Shown here piece by piece: positions 8,275-15,093 of a stretch of 39,595 bases of DNA. The DNA is from JAEYFP01 sp964566545. GTDB lineage: Bacteria; Bacillota; Clostridia; Lachnospirales; Lachnospiraceae. How positions within the stretch are numbered: the stretch's first letter is position 1; each line of letters starts with the position of its first letter. A model generated the notes under the pieces. That model searched no databases. It saw nothing but the letters and a program-made list of their open reading frames with translations, and had not been told where the DNA came from. Where the stretch lies: NCBI GenBank assembly GCA_964566545.1, contig CAZMIX010000021.1:1-39595 (forward strand). The letters run 5' to 3'. A program made the position numbers and the translations under genes.

Positions 8275-8750
8275 TGTTCCTCACCTCGCAATTCCGCAAG
8301 CAGCACCGCCACCTTTTCCGGGTTCATGGAAGGGTATACCTTGTCATTGACAGTCAGCACAGGCGCAAGACCACAGGCTCCGAGACAGGAAACCGTTTCG
8401 ATCGTAAATTGCATGTCGTCCGTCGTATGCTTCTCCTTTGATAATCCCAGTTCCTTATACAGCTTTTCAAGTATTGTCGTTGATTTGCGCACATGGCAAG
8501 CAGTTCCGTCACATACCTTAATAACATAGTTTCCTTTCTTTTCGAAAGAAAAATTCTCATAAAAGGTGGCAACGCTGAATGCCTTTGCTTCCGTAACCCC
8601 AATTTGCACCGCCACATAGCTCAGCAGCTCCGGAGGCAGATATCGGTACTCATTTTGGATGTCCTGCATGATCGGAATCAGCGCCTTTTGCTCTTTTCCG
8701 TGGCCAGCAATGATCTCATCCGTCCTGTCGTAATAAAATTGCTCCAGCAT
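8271..8750 (-). CDS. hydC: HydC, NuoE-like [2Fe-2S] subunit
   Basis: 159 residues, the normal size for NuoE/HydC. The N-terminal helical part (residues 1-75) is followed by a thioredoxin-like domain with cluster ligands in CDGTAC and CLGACG, four cysteines in the family spacing. It is first in the hyd operon. In trimeric hydrogenases this subunit passes electrons between the FMN of HydB and the other clusters. Confidence 0.93.
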   Translation of the reverse strand: MLEQFYYDRTDEIIAGHGKEQKALIPIMQDIQNEYRYLPPELLSYVAVQIGVTEAKAFSVATFYENFSFEKKGNYVIKVCDGTACHVRKSTTILEKLYKELGLSKEKHTTDDMQFTIETVSCLGACGLAPVLTVNDKVYPSMNPEKVAVLLAELRGEEQ

Positions 8751-8803
8751 AGTCTCTTCTCCTTGTAATTTTTTGCTGTTATATTTAACTTTTATACTTT
8801 TTT

Positions 8804-8832
8804 ATTATACAGAATTTGCGCCCCCTTCACAA
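8804..8832 (-). promoter_or_regulatory. hydCBA promoter
   Basis: Minus-strand TTGTGA (8832-8827), 17-base spacer, TATAAT (8809-8804), about 55 bases before the hydC start. TTGTGAA at the -35 also matches half of the redox regulator Rex consensus, but the second half site is not convincing. Confidence 0.7.
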
Positions 8833-8938
8833 GGCATTTCCCTCTATTCCATAAGAATTTTCTCACTTTGGAAAAATTTTTATTTTTCAAGTTGAAATTA
8901 AGGCGATTTAAAAGAAGACTTAAAAAAAGATTCTTTCA

Positions 8939-8967
8939 TTGAAAAAACTTTCCTTGCTTGCTATACT
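8939..8967 (+). promoter_or_regulatory. Promoter of the aldo/keto reductase operon
   Basis: TTGAAA (8939-8944), 17-base spacer, TATACT (8962-8967). An AGGAT/ATCCT dyad (8969-8986) follows at the expected transcription start and could be an operator. A 13-codon open frame (8997-9038) runs through the leader and overlaps the reductase start in ATATGA. Confidence 0.7.
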
Positions 8968-9034
8968 TAGGATAGATTATCATCCTAATGAAAGGTATGC
9001 TTCGCGGAAATAACTCCGCATGGCTGCATGAAAT

Positions 9035-10204
9035 ATGAATTATAGAAATAATAACGGAAATAATGATTTATCCATACTCGGCTTCGGGTGCATGCGCTTT
9101 CCGAAGCGCGGCAACAATTTTGACATGGAGGAAGTCGAGCGTGAAATCCTGCATGCGATCGAAATGGGCGTCAATTATTTCGATACGGCCTATATCTATA
9201 CGGGCAGCGAAGAAGCGCTCGGCACGGTGCTCGCCAAAAATAACTGCCGCGAAAAAATACATATCGCCACAAAGCTGCCTCACTATATGATGAAAACACG
9301 GGCCGAGATGGAAAAGCACTTTAAAGAACAGCTTGCCCGCTTAAAGACTGACTATGTGGACTATTACCTCATGCACATGCTTCCCGATGTTAAAACCTGG
9401 AATGCGCTCATCGAACGCGGTGCCCTTGACTGGCTGATGGAATTGAAGGCTGCCGGCAAAATTCGAAAGCTCGGCTTTTCCTATCATGGGAGTACCCACA
9501 CGTTTCAAGAATTATTAAACGTCTATGACTGGGATTTCTGCCAAATCCAATACAATTACATGGATGAGAATTCCCAAGCGGGACGCGCCGGCCTTCTTGC
9601 CGCCGCAGGGAAAGGAATTCCTGTCATTATTATGGAACCGCTTCGCGGCGGACGCCTTGTCAACGACCTGCCGAAAAAGGCACTGGAGGCTTTTTCCTCC
9701 GCAAAGGAACAATATTCCCCTGCGGAATGGGCTCTGCGCTGGCTTTGGAACCAAAAAGAGGTGTCGGTCGTGCTGTCCGGCATGAATTCCATGAAAATGC
9801 TCGATGAAAATATTCGCATTGCTTCTGAAATGCAGCCCGACAGTCTGACGAAAGAGGAGCTTGCAGTCTTTGAGGAAGTCAAAGCCGCCATCAATGAAAA
9901 AATCAAGGTTCCGTGCACCGGATGCTCTTACTGTATGCCATGTCCGTCAGGCGTTGATATTCCGGGCAGCTTCCGCTGTCACAATGTATCCTATACTGAT
10001 AACTATATAAACGGCATGCGCGAATACATCATGTGTACGACGATGAAGGCTCAGAAAAGCAATGTCTCGCGCTGCGTAGAATGCGGCAAATGTGAAATGC
10101 ATTGCCCGCAGGGCATCGCGATCCGCAAGGAATTAAAAAATGTCAGACGGCGCTTTGAAAATCCGGTATATAAGCTTATTGCGCGATTTATACCGCATGC
10201 ATGA
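9035..10204 (+). CDS. Aldo/keto reductase with C-terminal 4Fe-4S ferredoxin domain
   Basis: 389 residues. The TIM-barrel AKR part covers residues 1-285: LGFGCMRFP near the start, the catalytic Asp/Tyr region YFDTAYIYTGSEEALG, the HIATKLP strand, and LGFSYHG. The C-terminal 100 residues hold CTGCSYCMPCPSGVDIPG and CVECGKCEMHCPQG, typical of the ferredoxin-tailed AKRs of anaerobes. It probably reduces a carbonyl substrate, or links an NAD(P)H step to iron-sulfur electron transfer; substrate unknown. There is no strong ribosome binding site directly before the ATG; translation may be coupled to the short upstream frame. The lipoprotein gene follows after 15 bases. Confidence 0.92.
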   Translation: MNYRNNNGNNDLSILGFGCMRFPKRGNNFDMEEVEREILHAIEMGVNYFDTAYIYTGSEEALGTVLAKNNCREKIHIATKLPHYMMKTRAEMEKHFKEQLARLKTDYVDYYLMHMLPDVKTWNALIERGALDWLMELKAAGKIRKLGFSYHGSTHTFQELLNVYDWDFCQIQYNYMDENSQAGRAGLLAAAGKGIPVIIMEPLRGGRLVNDLPKKALEAFSSAKEQYSPAEWALRWLWNQKEVSVVLSGMNSMKMLDENIRIASEMQPDSLTKEELAVFEEVKAAINEKIKVPCTGCSYCMPCPSGVDIPGSFRCHNVSYTDNYINGMREYIMCTTMKAQKSNVSRCVECGKCEMHCPQGIAIRKELKNVRRRFENPVYKLIARFIPHA

Positions 10205-10219
10205 GGGAACCCACTACTT

Positions 10220-10939
10220 ATGAAAAAATACAGATACCTTTTCTTTGCCGCACTGCTCGTACTGCTATGCGCCTGCGGCAAAGCGGACGAAAACAGCATA
10301 TCTGATAATGAAATCACGATAGATCAGACAAGCGACGATACGGAACCCGCCGCCGAAAATACAGACACAGGGGACACCTCCGGCGAAGAAGAATCCAATA
10401 AAACGATTATCACCGTGCGGCGTGTCAGCAATTCGTCTGCGCAAACTGTATCCTCCGCTCCTTCCGAATACTTGTTTAATCATAGCGACAGCGAGTTTGA
10501 TGATGGCAATTCGACCGGTTTGGGAACCCCAAATACATTCGAGGTCTCTGACGCGATGATCGACGCGGACGGCACTTACAATACTACGCTTTCCGGCGAG
10601 CTTCTCATCGCGATCAACAACGGAAGAAAGGATGCCGGACTGGATGCATTTGAGACAAATGCAAGCCTCAATAAAGTCGCGGATGTCCGCGCCAAGGAAA
10701 TTACTTATTCCCTCGGTCATCTGCGTGCAGACGGCAGCTACTGGAGCACGGTCGCCCCAATGTACTATGAAGCCGAATGCCTCGCACAGGGCTTTACGAC
10801 CGCCGCGGATACCGCCAATGCCTGGCTTGCGGAAAGCACCACGCGGCAGTATCTTTTAAGCGATGATTTATATTCCATCGGACTCTCCTGCTTTGAGTAC
10901 GACGGTGGCAACTATATTGTCGCATCCTTCGGAGATTAA
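10220..10939 (+). CDS. CAP/SCP-domain lipoprotein
   Basis: 239 residues. A signal peptide ends in a lipobox (LLCAC, Cys about residue 19), then a Ser/Thr/Asp/Glu-rich linker to about residue 115. The C-terminal 125 residues look like a CAP (SCP/PR-1) domain: LLIAINNGRKDAGL, LNKVADVRAKEI, LGHLRADGS and IGLSCFEYDGGNYIVASFG. The usual first-helix His is replaced by Asn in AINNGRKDAGL, while the GHLRADG histidine remains. Such proteins are extracytoplasmic, with roles in surface or spore biology mostly unproven. It shares a transcript with the aldo/keto reductase (15-base gap) and is followed by a strong terminator. Confidence 0.85.
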   Translation: MKKYRYLFFAALLVLLCACGKADENSISDNEITIDQTSDDTEPAAENTDTGDTSGEEESNKTIITVRRVSNSSAQTVSSAPSEYLFNHSDSEFDDGNSTGLGTPNTFEVSDAMIDADGTYNTTLSGELLIAINNGRKDAGLDAFETNASLNKVADVRAKEITYSLGHLRADGSYWSTVAPMYYEAECLAQGFTTAADTANAWLAESTTRQYLLSDDLYSIGLSCFEYDGGNYIVASFGD

Positions 10940-10980
10940 ATGGAGCATATGGAAAATTCTTTTGAATTTTCTATTTAATA

Positions 10981-11020
10981 AAAAAGAATCGATATCTATA
11001 CGCTGATATCGATTCTTTTT
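10981..11020. terminator. Bidirectional terminator
   Basis: AAAAAGAATCGATATC (10981-10996), 8-base loop, GATATCGATTCTTTTT (11005-11020): a perfect 16-bp stem with T-runs on both strands, between convergent genes. Confidence 0.92.
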
Positions 11021-11037
11021 CCATTTTCATGTATGTC

Positions 11038-11169
11038 TCATCTTTTGCTGTCTTTGATTTCACTTTTTGTGCCGAATTGTTCGGAGTCTCTTGCGAGCTT
11101 TTTGATAATCTCCTTCATCTCATCGATTTCCGTCATCATTTCCCTGATCTTGTTTGGCATCTCACTCAT
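11038..11169 (-). CDS. Small charged protein of unknown function (43 aa)
   Basis: The ATG at 11169 follows GGAGGT at a 6-base gap, so the reading from here (MSEMPNKIREMM...) is preferred to the longer frame opening at 11253. The 43 residues are highly charged, with a heptad-like pattern (REMMTEIDEMKEIIKKLARD) consistent with a short amphipathic or coiled-coil helix. No family was recognised. It is a single-gene unit that shares the terminator at 10981-11020. Confidence 0.55.
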   Translation of the reverse strand: MSEMPNKIREMMTEIDEMKEIIKKLARDSEQFGTKSEIKDSKR

Positions 11170-11317
11170 AATAGTACCTCCGTAAGCTGCTCCCCACATC
11201 ATCATACTAACATAAACCTTATTTCTTTTCCAGTCAAAAACAGAAAAAAGCAATTGTTTTTATGCACTTTATGGAAAATAGCTTTGTTTTTATGTAAAAT
11301 AGTTGAAATAGCAATTG

Positions 11318-11334
11318 TTTGTTTAGTAAACAAA
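11318..11334. repeat. 17-bp perfect palindrome
   Basis: TTTGTTTAGTAAACAAA, flanked by AGCA and TGCT arms, in the A/T-rich gap between modC and the small gene. The same gap has GCAATTGTTT twice (11251-11260 and 11311-11320). It could be an operator or a weak end signal for the modC transcript; there is no T-run. Confidence 0.5.
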
Positions 11335-11359
11335 TGCTGTTTCACTTCCAACGATGCCG

Positions 11360-12412
11360 CTACTCCATCAGATATAGAATTCCTGATTTTCTAATATAGA
11401 GCAACTTGACCTGTTCCAGCTCTTCCCGCGTTTTTAAAAGCTCCTTGCTGACCTTCCACCAAAGCCGCCCGGTTCGTTCCCTGCCGCTTTTTTTCTGGAA
11501 CATCACATTCCACTCAAACGGGTCTTCGGAAATACCCCGCATGATAATTTCCATCGGAATATACTCCTCTTCCCGTCCCGCTTCCCTTGTGTGCACAAAA
11601 TCATGGGCGCGGATGCCTATGTAATCGGATTTTTCTCTATCGGGGGAGAGGGGGAAACACAAATCCCATTCTGGTACAAAACAGCCCGTCTTTGCTTGAA
11701 TTGTCGCAGCGATATTTTTGCAGCCGGTAAGCTTTGCCGCAACTCTGCTTGCCGGACGTAAAAACAACTCCCGCGTGTCAGCCGGTTCCTCCGCCCTGCC
11801 ACGATCCATGATCATAAGGCTACTGCTTAGGCGGTATACCTCATCTCTGCTGTGCGTCACAAGCACGGTCGGCACTAAGAGACGCCGGATGATTTCAAGC
11901 AGTTCTAGCTCTAAACCCTCTTTTAAATAAGCATCCAACGCTGAAAACGGCTCATCCAAAAGAAGCACCTTGGGCTCTCCAATCAAAAGCCGTGCAAGCG
12001 CCGTCCTTTGCTGTTCTCCGCCCGACAAGTGCTTTGGGTGGCGGTCAGCAAGCTCCGTCAAGGAAAACCGCTTAAGTATTTCGGCAACCTTTTCAGCGCC
12101 GCCGCGATCCCGAAAGCCCGCCGCAACATTTTGTGCAACGGTCATATTTGGAAATAACGCATAGTTTTGAAACAAATAGCCAATCCTGCGCTCTTGCGGC
12201 CTGACATTAATTTTCTTTTTAGAGTCAAAAAGCGTGCGGCCATCCAGCCTAATGATTCCCTCATCCGGAGTCAAAATGCCCGCAATGCATTGCAGTGTCA
12301 CGCTTTTTCCGCATCCGGAGGCACCCAGAACACCAAGACAACCCGTTTTTAGTTGAAATGCGGTTTCTAATGTAAAATTGTCCAGTTTCTTCTTAATTGT
12401 CACTTCCAGCAT
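11360..12412 (-). CDS. modC: Molybdate ABC transporter ATP-binding protein ModC
   Basis: 350 residues, as usual for ModC. Walker A is GASGCGKS near residue 33, the Q-loop region YLFQNYALFPNMTV, the signature LSGGEQQR, and Walker B VLLLDEPFSALD. The C-terminal third (about 230-350) matches the position of the molybdate-binding TOBE domain. ATP hydrolysis at the cytoplasmic face would drive molybdate (or tungstate) uptake through ModB. It is last in a six-gene minus-strand run that also encodes molybdenum-hydroxylase maturation proteins, fitting a supply role. No modA gene is present. Confidence 0.92.
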   Translation of the reverse strand: MLEVTIKKKLDNFTLETAFQLKTGCLGVLGASGCGKSVTLQCIAGILTPDEGIIRLDGRTLFDSKKKINVRPQERRIGYLFQNYALFPNMTVAQNVAAGFRDRGGAEKVAEILKRFSLTELADRHPKHLSGGEQQRTALARLLIGEPKVLLLDEPFSALDAYLKEGLELELLEIIRRLLVPTVLVTHSRDEVYRLSSSLMIMDRGRAEEPADTRELFLRPASRVAAKLTGCKNIAATIQAKTGCFVPEWDLCFPLSPDREKSDYIGIRAHDFVHTREAGREEEYIPMEIIMRGISEDPFEWNVMFQKKSGRERTGRLWWKVSKELLKTREELEQVKLLYIRKSGILYLME

Positions 12413-12439
12413 CGTCCCGCTCCCCTGTTTGTAAATCCG

Positions 12440-13114
12440 TTACCGTTTCCGCCTGTCGCTGTCCTTCATGCCAAAATAATTCATGCCGATGACCATGAGA
12501 AAAGAGATACCGATGAGCACAAGTACATATTGGTATGCCAGATCCATATCGCCCGCAGAAACCGCAGAATATACCGCAAGCGGCAGGGTTCTCGTCTTCC
12601 CCGCGATGTTTCCGGCGATCATCGTCGTCGCGCCAAATTCTCCAAGTCCTCGCGCAAATGCGAGGATGCCGCCGCTCAAAATGCCCGGCAGAGCGTTCGG
12701 CAGCAGAACACGGTAAAAAATGCGCCATTCGGACATACCAAGCGTCTGCCCGGCAAATAGCAGCTTTTCGTCTACCTGCTCAAATGCTCCCCTTGCTGAA
12801 CGGTACATCAGCGGAAAAGAAATCACGACCGCCGCAAGCACTGTTGCTCCCCAAGAAAACGGGATTTTTACCGCAAAAAAATCTATAAAAATCTTTCCAA
12901 TCGGTCTCTTTACTCCGAAAATATACAGCAGGAAAAATCCTGCTACCGTCGGCGGGAGGACTAGCGGAAGGGTAAACAACCCGTCCAAAAGAATCTTCAT
13001 TCCCCGATTTTTCATGAATACGATCCACTTTGCAGCCGCTATTCCTAAAAAAAAGGTAATGATGATGGCACATAATGCGGTTTTTAAGGAAATTAAAATT
13101 GGAGATACTTCCAT
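12440..13114 (-). CDS. modB: Molybdate ABC transporter permease ModB
   Basis: 224 residues with five or six membrane helices and the EAA-loop region around RIFYRVLLPNALPGILSG-, followed by GILAFARGLGEFGATTMIAG, a hallmark of ModB/CysT-type permeases. It is 27 bases upstream of modC and 20 bases downstream of the xdhC-like gene, so it is probably cotranscribed with both. Molybdate versus tungstate cannot be separated by eye. Confidence 0.92.
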   Translation of the reverse strand: MEVSPILISLKTALCAIIITFFLGIAAAKWIVFMKNRGMKILLDGLFTLPLVLPPTVAGFFLLYIFGVKRPIGKIFIDFFAVKIPFSWGATVLAAVVISFPLMYRSARGAFEQVDEKLLFAGQTLGMSEWRIFYRVLLPNALPGILSGGILAFARGLGEFGATTMIAGNIAGKTRTLPLAVYSAVSAGDMDLAYQYVLVLIGISFLMVIGMNYFGMKDSDRRKR

Positions 13115-13134
13115 CTACTAACGTACCTTTCCAT

Positions 13135-14043
13135 TTATGATGTCATTGAAATGATCTCGCGCAATTCCACTTCTATCATTCCGCCGCAGACCATCCCTTC
13201 CTCTTCGGCTTCCTCAGGAAGCATGCGGACTTCTATTTCATCCTTAGCACAATCAAAAGAACTCGGACTGCGCAGCCGCGCAAGCGCTTCCCGTATGACC
13301 TCCGCCTCCATACAGCCGCCGCCGATCGTTCCTGCTGTTCTGCCGTCTTCGAAAATGACCATGGACGTCCCAACCGTGCGCGGTGCGGAGCCCTTCCGCG
13401 ACGTTATGACGGCCAGAAGCCGCCTTATATTACTGTCTTCCAATGCGGATGCCCTGATTTCCTCTGTCAGTTCCAGGCAATCCTCACCCTGCGGCTCCTT
13501 AGGTGCTTTTGCGGCGCGCACCTGTATAATTTCTGCCAGAATGGAAACCGCGATTTCCTCCGGCGTCTTTGCCTGAATTGCCAGACCGATCGGGCTGTGC
13601 AGCGTGTCCACTGCTTCCTGTGAAAAACCCTCCTCCATAAGGAGTCTTCTCACACGCACCGATCTGCCCCTGCTGCTCATCATTCCAACATAAGCATAAG
13701 ACTTCTTGAAAATGCTTCTCAAACAGTCCATGTCATAGCGGTGTCCTCTCGTCACAACTACAAAATAAGTATGCAAAGAGCTCTGCTCCTTGGCAAGCGC
13801 CTCCTCAAATGCTTCGCAAATTACTTTATGGCTGTTTAAAACGCCCCTGAAAGCAGGCTCTGTCAATAGCAACGCCCTCGCCTGATCCGCAAAAAACGGC
13901 CTGTCCTCTATGACTGTGATAGAAAAGCCGAGCAGCAGGCCGAGCCTGATGAGGGCGAGCGACACATGCCCTGCTCCGCAAATGATAAGCCGGTTCTGCT
14001 CCGTCTTTATTTCATGTAATTCCTGTCGTGTGATCGTTCTCAC
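13135..14043 (-). CDS. XdhC-like molybdenum hydroxylase maturation protein, swapped domain order
   Basis: 302 residues starting at GTG (14043) behind GGAAGG. The N-terminal half has the Rossmann motif LIICGAGHVSLALIRLG and YVGMMSSRGR, which belong to the XdhC C-terminal domain. The C-terminal half has GSAPRTVGTSMVIFEDGR followed by GTIGGGCMEAEV and GMVCGGMIEV, which belong to the XdhC/CoxI N-terminal domain. So the two domains are in reverse of the classical XdhC order. XdhC proteins bind molybdenum cofactor and insert a sulfur ligand into xanthine dehydrogenase. In selenium-dependent molybdenum hydroxylase clusters related proteins are thought to act with selenium. It lies between the molybdopterin-binding gene and modB. 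Confidence 0.85.
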   Translation of the reverse strand: MRTITRQELHEIKTEQNRLIICGAGHVSLALIRLGLLLGFSITVIEDRPFFADQARALLLTEPAFRGVLNSHKVICEAFEEALAKEQSSLHTYFVVVTRGHRYDMDCLRSIFKKSYAYVGMMSSRGRSVRVRRLLMEEGFSQEAVDTLHSPIGLAIQAKTPEEIAVSILAEIIQVRAAKAPKEPQGEDCLELTEEIRASALEDSNIRRLLAVITSRKGSAPRTVGTSMVIFEDGRTAGTIGGGCMEAEVIREALARLRSPSSFDCAKDEIEVRMLPEEAEEEGMVCGGMIEVELREIISMTS

Positions 14044-14058
14044 CTGAAAACTTCCTTC

Positions 14059-15068
14059 CTACTTTCCGAATCCGCAGTTTGGATATGTGCAGACGGCGCA
14101 GTTTAAGCAAAGGCCGCCCTCTCCGTAGGCAGCCAGATCTTCCGCCGTGATCCGTTCGTCCGCCATGATTTTAGGCAGCACCAAATCAAAAATCGTCCGC
14201 TTTGCATACATGACGCAGCCCGGCAGCCCCATAATCGGAACGCCATTTTCGTTATACGCGAGCAAGAACATCACTCCCGGTAATACAGGCGCGCCGTAGC
14301 TTACGATCTGCGCGCCCGTGTTTTTAATCGCCAGCGGAGTCCTGTCGTCCGGATCCACACTCATTCCCCCGGTGCAAACGATCAACTGTGCATCCCGCGA
14401 CAGAAATTCCCGGATCGCCGCCGTTATCATTTCGTGGTCATCGGAGCACAGCTTTTCTCCAATGATTTCCGCTCCATATTCCGCGAGCTTCTCTTCGACG
14501 ACCGGAGTAAACGTATCCGTGATCCGGCCTTTATAGACTTCGCTGCCCGTCGTGATAATCGCGGTCCTTTTTTTTAAAAATGGCTTGATTTCAAAGATGC
14601 CCGTATAGGCTTTTGCCGCCTCCATTTTCTGTTTCTCTATCACGAGCGGGATAACGCGCGTGCCCGCAATCTTGTCGCCCGCTCTCACCGCGGTGTCGCC
14701 ATGCCTTGAGGCGATCATCATCTCCCCAAGGCTGTTGACATGAAGCAGATGTGCCCGGTCAATTTTCAGCAGCCCGTCACAGTCGGCAATCAGCTCGATT
14801 TTGCCCTCCTTCGGCTCCGTCGCATGCATGTTGCCGCCGATACAGATGTCGCGCAGGATTTCGGCGCCTCATCTTCATGCAGCATCGTTTCGTCCTGCTC
14901 CCAGACATACAGGTTTTCCTTGCCGACCGAAAGCAGCAGAGGAATATCCGCCTCGGTGACGATGTGTCCTTTTCGAAATACGGCGTCCTTCGTCACACCC
15001 CTGATGATCTGCGTGATATCATGGCACAGCACATGGCCGACCGCGTCTTCGGTTTTTATCAATTTCAT
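14059..15068 (-). pseudogene. Molybdopterin-binding (MoeA/MogA-like) gene with a frameshift
   Basis: Two overlapping frames make one protein: residues 1-about 68 from 15068 (MKLIKTEDAVGHVLCHDITQ...), the rest in another frame to 14059. The break is near 14863-14866, where GAGGCGCCGAAATCC has one base too few to join ...HEDEA to EILRDICIGG. The total of 1010 bases is 1 short of 337 codons. The second part has the MoCF motif TTGSEVYKGRITDTF, CTGGMSVDPDDRTP and PGCVMYAKRTIFD. The C-terminus ends in a Cys-rich tail, CLNCAVCTYPNCGFGK, typical of the clostridial form linked to selenium-dependent molybdenum hydroxylases. It should handle molybdopterin or nucleotide chemistry. Neighbouring genes look intact, so a sequencing error is as likely as a real mutation. 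Confidence 0.88.
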
Positions 15069-15093
15069 CGTGATCCTTTCTTATACTCGTCAT

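Noticed and set aside
8827..8845. Full Rex operator at the hyd promoter
   Set aside because: Only one half site (TTGTGAA) is clear; the second half does not match the palindrome.
14855..14875. Programmed ribosomal frameshifting
   Set aside because: No slippery heptamer or strong downstream structure was seen at the junction; error or mutation is simpler.
14059..15068. Selenocysteine (in-frame TGA) as explanation for the broken molybdopterin-binding gene
   Set aside because: The two parts are in different frames with one base missing; there is no in-frame TGA to recode.
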